The notes beneath the pieces are model-generated. The model was given only the letters and a program-made list of their open reading frames with translations. It was not told the DNA's origin and made no database searches. The translations under genes and the position numbers were made by a program. A DNA stretch of 64,000 nucleotides from the NCBI GenBank assembly GCA_035555855.1, contig DATMGD010000004.1, positions 62,001 to 126,000 on the forward strand, given 5' to 3'. Below are positions 8,053 to 16,653 of this stretch, piece by piece. This DNA is from Palsa-892 sp035555855 (GTDB lineage: Bacteria > Pseudomonadota > Alphaproteobacteria > Rhizobiales > Xanthobacteraceae). Within the stretch, counting starts at the first letter, position 1, and every line of letters starts with the position of its first letter.

Positions 8053-8967
8053 TTAAGTAAGCCGGAAACGTGAGGCGAGGGACGGGGCCGGAGTGTCGGT
8101 CACGACCATGCGGCGGGCGATCAGGTCTTCGAGCTGCGCAAACGTCATGAGCGCCGCAGCGCCCGCAAGCTTCGGATTGAGCCCGATATAGATCGCCCGC
8201 ACCAGCGAGGGCACATCGGTTTCGCCGCGCTCTAACACACGCAGGATTGCGCTCTCTCGCGCGTCGCGATGTGCGATGTAGCGGTCGAGGAATGCGTGAG
8301 CGTCGCGCACCGCCGGGCCGTGGCCGGGATAGTAGGTCGTCTCGGGGCGAGCCTTCAGCTTGCGCAGCGAGTGCATGTAGGCGTGCATCTCGCCATCGGG
8401 CGGCGCCACGATCGAGGTGGACCACGCCATCACATGATCGCCGGCAAAGAGCGTATCGGTGCCCTTCAGGGCATAGGCGGCGTGGTTCATGGTGTGACCG
8501 GGGGTTAGCACCGTCTCGAATGCAAAGCCCTTGCCGTCGATTGTCTCGCCGTCCTTGACGCGGATGTCGGGGACAAAATCCATGTCGGCGCTGGCATCGA
8601 GCCGGGTCTTTTCATCGATCTGGAACGGCCGCGCTGCCCGGTGCGGGCCTTCGCCATAAGTCTTCGCACCGGTCGCCGTCTGGATCGCCGGCACTGCCGG
8701 CGAGTGATCGCGGTGGGTGTGCGTGACGAGGATGTGGCTGACGCGCTCGCCCTCGACCGCCTTCAGCACCGCCTCGATATGCGCCGGAAGATCGGGGCCC
8801 GGATCGATAATTGCGACCTCGCCTTCGCCGACGATGTAGGTGCAGGTACCGGTGAAGGTGAAGGGGCCGGGGTTGGGTGCGACAACGCGCCGGATGAGGG
8901 GGGCGATGCAGTCGACACGGCCGGCGGGTACGTCGAAGTTGCGGTCGAAGGGAATATCGTCGGCCAT
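8053..8967 (-). CDS. MBL-fold metallo-hydrolase
   Basis: Zn-dependent hydrolase of the metallo-beta-lactamase fold, 304 residues, close to the LACTB2/glyoxalase II-like group. Metal ligands are visible: THTHRDH (about residues 82-88), the His of LTPGHTMNH, the Asp of FAGDHVMAW, and the His of YPGHGP. The C-terminal helical part (about 240-300) is the winged-helix-like tail of this subgroup. The substrate cannot be told from sequence; thioesters and small esters are common in the family. It is a single gene, convergent with the DUF1499 gene across a palindromic repeat. Confidence 0.87.
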   Translation of the reverse strand: MADDIPFDRNFDVPAGRVDCIAPLIRRVVAPNPGPFTFTGTCTYIVGEGEVAIIDPGPDLPAHIEAVLKAVEGERVSHILVTHTHRDHSPAVPAIQTATGAKTYGEGPHRAARPFQIDEKTRLDASADMDFVPDIRVKDGETIDGKGFAFETVLTPGHTMNHAAYALKGTDTLFAGDHVMAWSTSIVAPPDGEMHAYMHSLRKLKARPETTYYPGHGPAVRDAHAFLDRYIAHRDARESAILRVLERGETDVPSLVRAIYIGLNPKLAGAAALMTFAQLEDLIARRMVVTDTPAPSLASRFRLT

Positions 8968-9260
8968 GCTTGCTATATCCGGGGTTAAATTAAATCCAAT
9001 GGCTGATTATAGCAGCGGAAATGCCGTTTCTTTTCGCAGGTGCGGCGAAGTCATTGACTTCTCGGAATGATCTATTGACGGAGGGGCCTGATTGCGTTCT
9101 CATCCGCGCGCAAGATGAAATGCCGCGGGCAAGGGCCTTGTGCTCTCGTAAAAAATTGACGGCAGGATCGAGCGGTCGCGCGTTCGCGCGCGCCAACGGG
9201 GAGTAAGGAAGCGTACGAGCATAACCGCGTTAATTTGAACTCAAGGATGGGGAAAGATTT

Positions 9261-9467
9261 ATGCCTTCAGGTACCGTGAAGTGGTTCAACGCCCAAAAGG
9301 GCTATGGCTTTATCCAGCCGTCGGACGGCGGCAAGGATGTGTTCGTACACATTAGCGCCGTCGAGCAGGCCGGGCTCTCGAACCTCTCGGAAGGCCAGAA
9401 GATTCAGTTCGACATCGTGACGACGGATCGCGGCAAGACCGCCGCCGGTAACCTCAAAGCCATGTGA
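9261..9467 (+). CDS. Cold-shock protein
   Basis: 68-residue single-domain cold-shock protein, an RNA/ssDNA-binding beta barrel that melts mRNA structure. Both RNP motifs are present: KGYGFIQ (RNP1) and DVFVHISAV (RNP2), with the aromatic surface KWFNAQKGYGF. The gap upstream (8968-9260, 293 bp) holds no gene and may encode the long 5' leader common in csp genes. AAGGATGGGGAAAG precedes the ATG as ribosome-binding site. A strong terminator lies 76 bp downstream. Confidence 0.95.
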   Translation: MPSGTVKWFNAQKGYGFIQPSDGGKDVFVHISAVEQAGLSNLSEGQKIQFDIVTTDRGKTAAGNLKAM

Positions 9468-9543
9468 GCGTGGCATGAGCGAGGCGGCCCAGGCCGCCGC
9501 GTCACTGTCAAACCGCTGGAAACTCGAACTGTTTGAAACAAAG

Positions 9544-9573
9544 AACGCGGCGCCCAGGGCGCCGCGTTTCTCT
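9544..9573 (+). terminator. Strong terminator after the cold-shock gene
   Basis: An 11-bp stem, AACGCGGCGCC (9544-9554) with GGCGCCGCGTT (9558-9568), and loop CAG, followed by TCTCTTTG. An A/T-rich flank on both sides (ACAAAG before) suggests that it may also serve the opposing tRNA-Pro. Confidence 0.88.
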
Positions 9574-9606
9574 TTGTGGTAGCCGTTCGTTTCCGGTGTC
9601 GGAAAA

Positions 9607-9683
9607 TGGTCGGAGTGGCAGGATTCGAACCTGCGACCCCCTGCTCCCGAAGCAGGTGCGCTACCGGGCTGCGCTACACTCCG
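9607..9683 (-). tRNA. tRNA-Pro (CGG)
   Basis: Complete 77-base cloverleaf on the minus strand, including an encoded CCA. The acceptor CGGAGTG pairs with CACTCCG, the D arm is GCGCAGCCCGGTAGCGC, the anticodon stem CCTGC/GCAGG carries loop TTCGGGA with anticodon CGG, and the T arm holds GGTTCGAATCC. The discriminator is A. Confidence 0.97.
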
Positions 9684-9784
9684 GCCGCGGGTCGTTTAGC
9701 AGGCGGCAACAAGTTAGCGCAAGCGTTGCGATTATCGCGACGAACGGCTAATCGCTTGCCCTTGCGGTTCACCGGCAGCCATGC

Positions 9785-9859
9785 TGGGGCGTAGCCAAGT
9801 GGTAAGGCAGCGGATTTTGATTCCGCCATTCGGAGGTTCGAATCCTCCCGCCCCAACCA
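9785..9859 (+). tRNA. tRNA-Gln (TTG)
   Basis: Complete 75-base cloverleaf with encoded CCA. The acceptor TGGGGCG pairs with CGCCCCA, the anticodon loop TTTTGAT gives anticodon TTG, and the T arm is GGAGGTTCGAATCCTCC. It is divergent from tRNA-Pro, about 100 bp away. Confidence 0.97.
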
Positions 9860-9990
9860 GCATCATGGCGGCATGCGGGTTCCGCTGCCCTCAAAGGCCT
9901 CTATTGGCCGTTTGGAGGGTGCCGCCACATCTCGCCGGTTAACGAAGGCTCAATCCCGATGGCCGATGCTTGGCTTTTCGGATTGGTGCG

Positions 9991-11007
9991 ATGCGCTGGC
10001 TTAGGGTATTCCTTCCTGCGGCAATGGGATTGCTGGCGCTTGCGGGCGCTCATGCCGAGAGCCTGCCGTCCGCCGACAAGTTGCGCGAGCTTTACCGTCG
10101 GCCGTCCGAAATCCCGTTCCCCGCGAGCAATCCCTATTCGGAGAGCAAGGCCAAGCTCGGTCAGACCCTGTTTTTCGATCCGATCCTTTCGGGTTCGCGG
10201 ACGCGCTCGTGTGCCTCCTGCCACAACCCCGGTTTGTCATGGACCGACGGCTTGCAGGTTGCGCTAGGTGAAAAACAAAAACGCCAGAGTTTCAAATCGC
10301 CGACCTTGCTGAACATTGCATGGATCGAGCCGCTCGGCTGGGATGGCCATTTTCGTACGCTCGAGTCCGTGGCCTTCGGCCCGATCACGACCCCCTCGAA
10401 CATGAACGCCAGCGAAAAGCTGGTCGTCAGCCGGTTGAGCGAAAATCCCGGCTACGTTCAGCTGTTCGAAACCGCCTTCGGCAAGGGTCCGGTCACGCGC
10501 GAAAAGATCGAACTCGCGCTCGCCACGTTCCAGCGCACGATCGTGGCGCCGGACGCGGCATTCGACCGCTGGATCGCCGGCGACGAAAGTGCGATCAGCA
10601 CCGAGGCCCAAGCCGGCTTTGTATTGTTCAACGGCAAGGCCCGCTGTGCGTCCTGCCATTCGGGCTGGCTGTTCACCGACAATTCGTTCCACGACATCGG
10701 CGTCGCGCGCGGCAAGGATCTTGGAAGAGGCAAGCTGTTTCCAACATCGACCGTGCTGAAGCACGCCTTCAAGACGCCGACGCTGCGCGATGTCGCTCGC
10801 CGGGCGCCCTATATGCACGATGGATCGATCGGCACACTTCAGGGCGTGATCGAACTCTATGATCGCGGCGGCATCAATCGGCCGAGTCGTTCGGCTCAGA
10901 TCGTTCCGCTGCATCTGACCGAGCGGGAAAAGCGGGAACTCATCGCGTTCCTCGAAACGCTGACGAGCCCCGCGAAGCCCTATGCGGTGCCGCCACTGCC
11001 GCGCTGA
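9991..11007 (+). CDS. Di-haem cytochrome c peroxidase / MauG-family protein
   Basis: Periplasmic di-haem c-type protein, 338 residues from ATG 9991 (a TTG 7 codons earlier is unlikely because it spoils the signal peptide). The signal peptide ends ALAGAHA. Haem-binding motifs CASCH are at about 74-78 and 219-223, and the family signature YMHDGSIGTLQGVIELYDRGG is near the C-terminus. Classical members reduce H2O2; MauG-like members oxidise partner proteins, and MbnH-type members act in copper biology. The neighbourhood (a membrane protein and a cupredoxin) suggests redox chemistry in the periplasm, but the partner is unknown. Confidence 0.9.
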   Translation: MRWLRVFLPAAMGLLALAGAHAESLPSADKLRELYRRPSEIPFPASNPYSESKAKLGQTLFFDPILSGSRTRSCASCHNPGLSWTDGLQVALGEKQKRQSFKSPTLLNIAWIEPLGWDGHFRTLESVAFGPITTPSNMNASEKLVVSRLSENPGYVQLFETAFGKGPVTREKIELALATFQRTIVAPDAAFDRWIAGDESAISTEAQAGFVLFNGKARCASCHSGWLFTDNSFHDIGVARGKDLGRGKLFPTSTVLKHAFKTPTLRDVARRAPYMHDGSIGTLQGVIELYDRGGINRPSRSAQIVPLHLTEREKRELIAFLETLTSPAKPYAVPPLPR

Positions 11008-11015
11008 GCGGCGTT

Positions 11016-11159
11016 TCAGACCATCGGCAATACGGTGCCGATCGCGAACAGCCCGAAGATAAGGAAAGCACCGAGACAGGTTTCAGTAGTCTCGGGACGG
11101 CGAAGCTCACGCCATGCAGCGGCATGAACGGAAATGCAGATCGTTTTCAGCGGCGGCAT
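11016..11159 (-). CDS. Small single-helix membrane protein (47 aa)
   Basis: A 47-codon frame beginning at ATG 11159 with GAAGG 7-11 bp upstream. The N-terminal half is polar and basic (MPPLKTICISVHAAAWREL, then RRPETTETC). The C-terminal half is one membrane helix, LGAFLIFGLFAIGTVLPMV, directly before TGA. Charge placement suggests an N-in orientation. It ends 8 bp from the stop of the di-haem peroxidase gene, tail to tail. The organised polar-then-hydrophobic layout and the ribosome site argue for a real small protein; no family is recognised. Confidence 0.5.
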   Translation of the reverse strand: MPPLKTICISVHAAAWRELRRPETTETCLGAFLIFGLFAIGTVLPMV

Positions 11160-11417
11160 TGATGACCTTCACTATTGGGCGAAGTTCTGAGGCTCGGAAA
11201 TGGAACCTAACCAACAGTCGTCGATTATCGCTTTGAGAATTCATTACAATTTTAAAGAAGCCGCCGCGCCGCGCGATTAACCACGTTCGAAGTTGTCCGG
11301 CGTAGCTTTCGTGCAAAATCGAAGATGTTTAGTAAAATGGTAACCCTACTGATCGGTGAAGCGGATTGCCGAAAGTAGGTCAGCACGTGCGCTGGATTTT
11401 TGCGCGTAGGGGCCAAA

Positions 11418-12455
11418 ATGCATTTTCGAATTGGTTTGCGTAAGTTCGCTGCAGTCGCGGCAGCTTTCCCGCTGCTGTTGGCGAACACCGGTGAAGCCAG
11501 CGCGCACGTCAAATGGTTCTGTGCGTTCAACATCGCCGGACAGCCGCGCGGCCTCGAAAACGTGCTTTGTTTCGATCTCGAATGGCTGATCGCGCTCTCG
11601 GTCTTGTGGCTGCTCGCCGGCGCGTTGTTCGAAGCGACTGGTCCCGGCCAATCGTTGCTGCAAGCGTTGAACCGCGTAACCGCGCCGCTCGAGCAGAACA
11701 CCAACAACATCCTGCGCGGCACGCTGGCGTTTTTCTTCATCTCGATCTGGGCGATCGGCGGCATCATTCTTACGCCGGAGCTGAAAACGACATCGCCGGT
11801 GATCGGCATCATCCAGCTCTGCATCGTCGTGTGCCTCGCGACGCGCAAGACGCTGCCGCTCGCCGGCGTCGGCATCATCTCGCTGTTCGTCTTCGCGACG
11901 ACGCAATACGGCGTGTTTCATCTCGCCGACTACCCGATCTTTCTGGGCGTCGCGGTCTATTTGATCCTCGTCGGACTGGGGCGCGATTTCTTCGGCATCC
12001 GGCCGCTCGATATCGTGCGCTGGGCGGCGGGCATCACGTTGATGTGGGCATCGGTCGAGAAGTGGGCCTATCCCGAGTGGAGCTTTCCGTTGCTCATCCA
12101 GCATCCGTCGCTAACGCTCGGCTTCGATCCAGAATTGTTCATGCGTGCGGCAGGCGCGATCGAATTCGCGCTGGCTTTCGCGCTGGTCTGGACGCCACTC
12201 CTCGCGCGTATCGCCGCCATCATCCTCACGGGCATGTTCGTGAGCGCCGTCTTCGAGTTCGGCAAGGTCGACATGATCGGCCACTCGGCGATCATCGCCG
12301 TGCTGGTCGTCATCGCGGCCGACAGCCGCAAGCGCGGCGAACGGCTATCGCTCAAGCCCTTCCTGGTTCCGGCCGGCTATGGCGGGGCTTTCGCCGCGAC
12401 GCTGTTCGCCTATTACGCGGCACACTCGCTGATCTACGGCAGCTCGTTCATCTGA
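11418..12455 (+). CDS. Multi-pass membrane protein with predicted N-terminal His after cleavage
   Basis: 345 residues, function unknown. A signal peptide (MHFRIGLRKFAAVAAAFPLL...GEASA) would leave a mature protein starting HVKWFCAFN. The rest has about eight hydrophobic helices. Helices near residues 195-330 resemble the DoxX-like four-helix arrangement (WAAGITLMWASVEKWAYPEW, ALAFALVWTPL, GHSAIIAVLVVIAAD). ATG 11418 is the only start giving a good signal peptide. It is followed by a convergent cupredoxin gene 33 bp away. An exposed N-terminal His with a nearby Cys is suggestive of copper binding, but this is inference. Confidence 0.7.
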   Translation: MHFRIGLRKFAAVAAAFPLLLANTGEASAHVKWFCAFNIAGQPRGLENVLCFDLEWLIALSVLWLLAGALFEATGPGQSLLQALNRVTAPLEQNTNNILRGTLAFFFISIWAIGGIILTPELKTTSPVIGIIQLCIVVCLATRKTLPLAGVGIISLFVFATTQYGVFHLADYPIFLGVAVYLILVGLGRDFFGIRPLDIVRWAAGITLMWASVEKWAYPEWSFPLLIQHPSLTLGFDPELFMRAAGAIEFALAFALVWTPLLARIAAIILTGMFVSAVFEFGKVDMIGHSAIIAVLVVIAADSRKRGERLSLKPFLVPAGYGGAFAATLFAYYAAHSLIYGSSFI

Positions 12456-12488
12456 CCGGTCTGCATCTTGACGGCTTGCCGTGCCAGC

Positions 12489-12857
12489 TCAATTCACGTG
12501 CACGAGCAGCTTCATCTTCGGGTGAATCGCGCAGCGCACGGTGAAATCGCCGAGTTCGGGAAAGGTGATGGTCGTTTTCGTGCCGGGCTGCTGATCGCCG
12601 GAATCGAACGAGAATTTCTTCGATTCGATATAGGCGTGATGCAAGAGATCACCGTCATCGTTGACGATTTGAATCGCCTCGCCGCGTGCAACGGAGATTT
12701 CGCGGGGATTGAACTCGCGCCCCTTCTGCGAAATCTGAATCTGTGGGGCGGCGATCACGAGCGCCGTCGACAGCATGCCCGCAGCGAAGGCGAGTGCGCC
12801 ATGCGCCGAAAGTAACCATCGCTTAACCGTAACCGGCTTGGCCGGATCCGTTCGCAT
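12489..12857 (-). CDS. Cupredoxin-domain (plastocyanin-like) copper protein
   Basis: 122-residue periplasmic type 1 copper protein of the plastocyanin/methylamine-utilisation-associated kind. An uncleaved or cleaved N-terminal hydrophobic segment (about 13-37) exports it. The copper ligands of a type 1 site are all present: His73 or His74 in LLHHAYI, and the cluster CAIHPKM with Cys109, His112 and Met115 at the canonical C-x2-H-x2-M spacing. It should carry electrons between periplasmic redox partners; the di-haem protein at 9991 is a candidate. Single gene. Confidence 0.88.
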   Translation of the reverse strand: MRTDPAKPVTVKRWLLSAHGALAFAAGMLSTALVIAAPQIQISQKGREFNPREISVARGEAIQIVNDDGDLLHHAYIESKKFSFDSGDQQPGTKTTITFPELGDFTVRCAIHPKMKLLVHVN

Positions 12858-12925
12858 CGGCGGTACGCTCGCTTAAGGGGCGTTCATGAATGGTCAGTGC
12901 TGCATCCACGGTGCATTTTCAGAGG

Positions 12926-12940
12926 TTAAGACACTGTTAA
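12926..12940. promoter_or_regulatory. CtrA-like box upstream of the GGDEF-EAL gene
   Basis: TTAA (12926-12929), N7, TTAA (12937-12940) is the half-site layout of the alphaproteobacterial cell-cycle regulator CtrA. It lies 85 bp before the GGDEF-EAL start and 69 bp before the divergent cupredoxin start. Confidence 0.4.
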
Positions 12941-13024
12941 GGAAACACAACAAAGCCAACTGACTTCTTAGGTGAATTTTACGGCTGCCGCGTTACCACA
13001 GCCGTCCGATGGGCCGGATTTGTC

Positions 13025-15886
13025 ATGCGTTGGCTGGGTAACAGCGTCGAAAAGAGCGGAGAGGGTCTTCGTCTGCCGCAGTGGCGGCTGACGAAACTCG
13101 CCTTCACGATTCGCGGCCGGATCGCGATCGCTTTTCTGCTGTTCAGCTTCCTGATCGCCAGCCTCGGTGTCTACGCGACCATGGGCATTCGCAATGCCGG
13201 GCTGCTGGTGCACAAGACATTCGATCAATCGCTGATGTCCATCAACTACGCGCGCTCGGCGGCGGCGGACTTCGCCAATATGCAGGCGGCGTTCACTCGG
13301 CAATGGATCGAGACCGATCAGCGCAAGCGCGACGAGATTGAAGCGACGATCCAGGAGCTGTCAAAGACACTTTCCGACGATCTCGAGATCGCCGTCCAGC
13401 GTTCGCAGTCGCCGCGCGCGGCCAACGCCGCGCACAATGTCAGCAAGGCCGTCGAGCAATGGAAGCTCGCGCGCACACGCCTTTTGTCCGGGACACAGCT
13501 CGGCGACAGCTGGGAGACGCTCGACCGTTACGCGGCCCGCGTCGTGGAGCAGACCGACCTTCTGGTGAATTACACCAGCGGCGACGGCTTCCTGTTTCGG
13601 CAGGCAGCGCAGGAGAGCGTTTCGCGCGATATCCGGTTGAATATCGTAGCGACGGTGCTCGCCTTGCTGCTCGCGATCGCGATCACGCACATTCTGACCC
13701 GCAGGATCGTTGGACCGGTTTCGGCGGCGTCCTCGATCGCGGGTTCGATCGCATCGGGCAAGCTCGATACGGAAATTCCGGTCGCGCGCGATGACGAACT
13801 CGGCGCGCTGCTCGACGCTATGCGCATCATGCGCGACAACATCAAGAGCATGATGGACCACGAGGTTTCGCAGCGGCGCTCGGCTCAGGCACGCCTCGTC
13901 GATGCATTGGAAAGCTCCCGCGAGGGCGTCGTGCTGGTCGATGCCGACAGCAAGATCGTGCTCGCGAACTCCGAAGCGGCGAATTTCCTCAAGGTCAGCC
14001 GGCATCTTTTGATGCCGGGCGTTTCGCTCGCGGAAATTTCGCATTATGTCGACGCGCCTATCCTTCTGTCCCGCCTGCTGACGGCGCCGAAGCGCGAACA
14101 GGAGACGACCGAAATCAAGCTGACCGACGGCCGTTATGTCCGCATCAGCCGCAGCGGCGTGCGCGACGGCGGCTTCATCCTGATGTGCAGCGACATCACG
14201 ATGCTGAAAACGCAGAAGGCGAGCCTGTCGGCGGCAAAATCGCTGCTCAACGCCGCGCTCGATAACATGTCGCAAGGCCTGTGCTTCTTCGATGAAGCCG
14301 ATCGCCTGCAGGTCGTGAACAGCCGTTTCTATGACATCTTTCATGTCAGCCGGGAGGTCATCAAACCCGGCATGACTTTCCTCGAGATGCTGCGCGCAAG
14401 CGTTGCCGTCGGCAATCACGGCAAGCGCACCGCCGAAGATCTTTACCGGGAACAGAAGGAATTCTTCGTCCTTCACCCCGACGACAACCACCACTACGAA
14501 TTCGCCGACGGCCGCATCGTTTCGGTCGTTTATCGTTCGACCGCGGGTCATGGCTGGGTTGCGACCTACGAGGACGTCACCGAACGTCATCACGCCGAGG
14601 CGAAGATCCTGCACATGGCGCGTCACGATGCGCTGACGGATTTGCCGAACCGCCTCCTGTTCCGCGAAAAAACCTTGCAGTCCTTCTCGCAGCACCGCGC
14701 GCTTGCGGTGCTGTTCGTCGATCTCGATCGCTTCAAGAGCGTGAACGATACGCTCGGTCATCCGATCGGCGATGCGTTGTTGTGCGCGGTGACCGAGCGT
14801 CTGAAGCTCGCGATCCGCGGCGCCGATATCATCTCGCGTCTCGGCGGCGACGAATTCGCGGTGGTGCAGCTCGGCGCTAATCCCGAGACGGCAGCGACAC
14901 TCGCGGAGCGGATCATCAACACATTGTCGGAGCCGTTTGAAATCCGCGGGCACCAGGTCCTGATCGGCGCCAGCATCGGTATCGCACTTGCGCCCGCCGA
15001 CGGCCGCGATCCGGACCAACTTCTGAAGAACGCCGACATGGCGCTTTATCGCGCCAAGGCCGAAGGCCGCGGCACCTTCCAGTTCTTCCAGCAGGAAATG
15101 GACGTGCGCATGCAGGAGCGCCGTTACCTTGAGCTGGATCTGCGCAAGGCGGTGGCGGCCTCGCAATTCGTGCTGCACTACCAGCCGATTGTCGATATCG
15201 AGAAAAGGAAGATCACCGGCTTTGAGGCGCTGCTCCGCTGGATGCATCCGGAGAAGGGCCTGATCATGCCCGACAGCTTCATCCCGATTGCCGAGGAGAT
15301 CGGGCTGATCTCGAATATCGGCGAATGGGTCATCCGGCAGGCCTGCCAGGACGCCTCGAAATGGCCGAACGACATCGGCGTTGCGGTCAATTTGTCGGCC
15401 GTTCAGTTCCGCAGTCCGACGCTGGTGCTCTCGGTCATTTCCAATCTCGCGGCATCGGATCTGTCGCCGCATCGTCTCGGTCTCGAAATTACCGAGACCG
15501 TGTTCCTACAGGACGACCGGCTGGTACTCGATACGCTGCACCAGTTGCGCGAAGTCGGTGTACGAATTTCGCTCGACGATTTCGGCACCGGCTATTCATC
15601 GCTCAGCTATCTGCGCAGCTTTCCGTTCGACAAGATCAAGATCGACCGCTCGTTCACGCAGGAATTGCAGAGCAAGGAAGACGCCGTCGCGATCGTGCAG
15701 ACAATCGTACAACTCGGCACGAGCCTCGGCATGAAAGTGATCGCCGAGGGTGTCGAAACGCGCGAGCAGTTTGAAATCCTGAAGAAGGAAGGCTGCACCG
15801 AAGTGCAGGGCTTCCTGTTCAGCAGGCCCAAGCCCATCGGCGAAATCTCGTTCGAGGCGAAGTTCCGCGACAAGGTCGCGGCGTAA
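13025..15886 (+). CDS. Membrane GGDEF-EAL protein with HAMP and PAS domains (cyclic di-GMP turnover)
   Basis: 953-residue signalling protein that should make and/or degrade cyclic di-GMP. Order: membrane helix 1 (about 33-55), periplasmic helical sensor (56-200), membrane helix 2 (203-222), HAMP (223-280), two PAS-like domains (about 295-400 and 410-520), GGDEF domain with an intact GGDEF motif at about 607-611, and EAL domain with EALLRW at about 734, LEITE, DDFGTGYSS and EGVET. Both catalytic signatures are complete, so a bifunctional enzyme is possible. A CtrA-like box lies upstream. It ends 5 bp from the convergent ABC ATPase gene. Confidence 0.95.
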   Translation: MRWLGNSVEKSGEGLRLPQWRLTKLAFTIRGRIAIAFLLFSFLIASLGVYATMGIRNAGLLVHKTFDQSLMSINYARSAAADFANMQAAFTRQWIETDQRKRDEIEATIQELSKTLSDDLEIAVQRSQSPRAANAAHNVSKAVEQWKLARTRLLSGTQLGDSWETLDRYAARVVEQTDLLVNYTSGDGFLFRQAAQESVSRDIRLNIVATVLALLLAIAITHILTRRIVGPVSAASSIAGSIASGKLDTEIPVARDDELGALLDAMRIMRDNIKSMMDHEVSQRRSAQARLVDALESSREGVVLVDADSKIVLANSEAANFLKVSRHLLMPGVSLAEISHYVDAPILLSRLLTAPKREQETTEIKLTDGRYVRISRSGVRDGGFILMCSDITMLKTQKASLSAAKSLLNAALDNMSQGLCFFDEADRLQVVNSRFYDIFHVSREVIKPGMTFLEMLRASVAVGNHGKRTAEDLYREQKEFFVLHPDDNHHYEFADGRIVSVVYRSTAGHGWVATYEDVTERHHAEAKILHMARHDALTDLPNRLLFREKTLQSFSQHRALAVLFVDLDRFKSVNDTLGHPIGDALLCAVTERLKLAIRGADIISRLGGDEFAVVQLGANPETAATLAERIINTLSEPFEIRGHQVLIGASIGIALAPADGRDPDQLLKNADMALYRAKAEGRGTFQFFQQEMDVRMQERRYLELDLRKAVAASQFVLHYQPIVDIEKRKITGFEALLRWMHPEKGLIMPDSFIPIAEEIGLISNIGEWVIRQACQDASKWPNDIGVAVNLSAVQFRSPTLVLSVISNLAASDLSPHRLGLEITETVFLQDDRLVLDTLHQLREVGVRISLDDFGTGYSSLSYLRSFPFDKIKIDRSFTQELQSKEDAVAIVQTIVQLGTSLGMKVIAEGVETREQFEILKKEGCTEVQGFLFSRPKPIGEISFEAKFRDKVAA

Positions 15887-15891
15887 CGGCT

Positions 15892-16653
15892 TTAGCCCGG
15901 CAAAAAGGCGGCTTCGCCGCCGGCGCCGACCTTCAGAATATCCGTGCCGTAGAGCGCGCGCAGATTTTCCTGCGTGATGACGTCGCGCGAGCGCCCGAGT
16001 GCGAGCGTCCGCCCATCGCGAAGCAGAAGCGCCCGGTCGGCGTGACGCAGCGCCTGGTTCGGATCGTGCGTCGAGAAGATGACGCCAAGGCCATCGGCGG
16101 CGAGCCGCCGGACTTCCTGCATGACCTTGCCCTGGTTGCCGAAGTCGAGGCTCGCGGTCGGCTCGTCAAAGATCACGAGCCGCGGCTCCTGTGCGAGCGC
16201 TCGCGCGACGAGCGCAAGCTGCCGCTCGCCGCCGGAAATTTGCGTATAGGGCTTCTGGGCAAGATGCCGGATGCCAAGGCGCTCTATCGTTGCCCGTGTG
16301 ATGTCGCGATCGAGCTGCGACGGCCCGGCGAGGAGCGGCGTGTGCGCGCTCCGGCCCATCAGCACGAGTTCTTCCACCGAGAAAGCGAATAGACCGCTAT
16401 GCACTTGCGGCACATAAGCAACATGCCGCGCGCGCTCCCGCACCGAAAGCTTCGCCAATGTTGCGTCGCTGAGCCGGATTTCGCCTTCGAGCGGCGGCAA
16501 GAGCCCGAGCAATGTTTTCAGCAGTGTCGTCTTGCCGCCACCGTTCGGGCCGAGCAGTGCCAGCACTTCGCCGCCGGATATCGCGACATTGAATCCCGAG
16601 CCGACAGCATGGCTGCCGTAACCGACGGTGAGATCGCGTGCCTCCAGGATCAT
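15892..16653 (-). CDS. ABC transporter ATP-binding protein, iron-siderophore/cobalamin type
   Basis: 253-residue ATPase of the FecE/BtuD/FhuC subfamily that powers the permease encoded next to it. Walker A is LLGPNGGGKTT (about 33-43), Q-loop YVPQVHSG, signature ISGGERQL (about 141), Walker B LVIFDEPTAS (about 160), and H-loop STHDPNQA. Its ATG overlaps the permease stop by 4 bp, so binding protein, permease and ATPase are translationally coupled in that order. The cargo is not settled: iron chelates, haem, cobalamin and molybdate are all carried by this subfamily. Confidence 0.92.
   Translation of the reverse strand: MILEARDLTVGYGSHAVGSGFNVAISGGEVLALLGPNGGGKTTLLKTLLGLLPPLEGEIRLSDATLAKLSVRERARHVAYVPQVHSGLFAFSVEELVLMGRSAHTPLLAGPSQLDRDITRATIERLGIRHLAQKPYTQISGGERQLALVARALAQEPRLVIFDEPTASLDFGNQGKVMQEVRRLAADGLGVIFSTHDPNQALRHADRALLLRDGRTLALGRSRDVITQENLRALYGTDILKVGAGGEAAFLPG

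Noticed and set aside
13361..15472. 703-codon open frame on the minus strand opposite the GGDEF-EAL gene
   Set aside because: GC-rich codon bias leaves the opposite strand open. The plus frame encodes complete known domains and the minus translation is Arg/Asp/His-rich without motifs.
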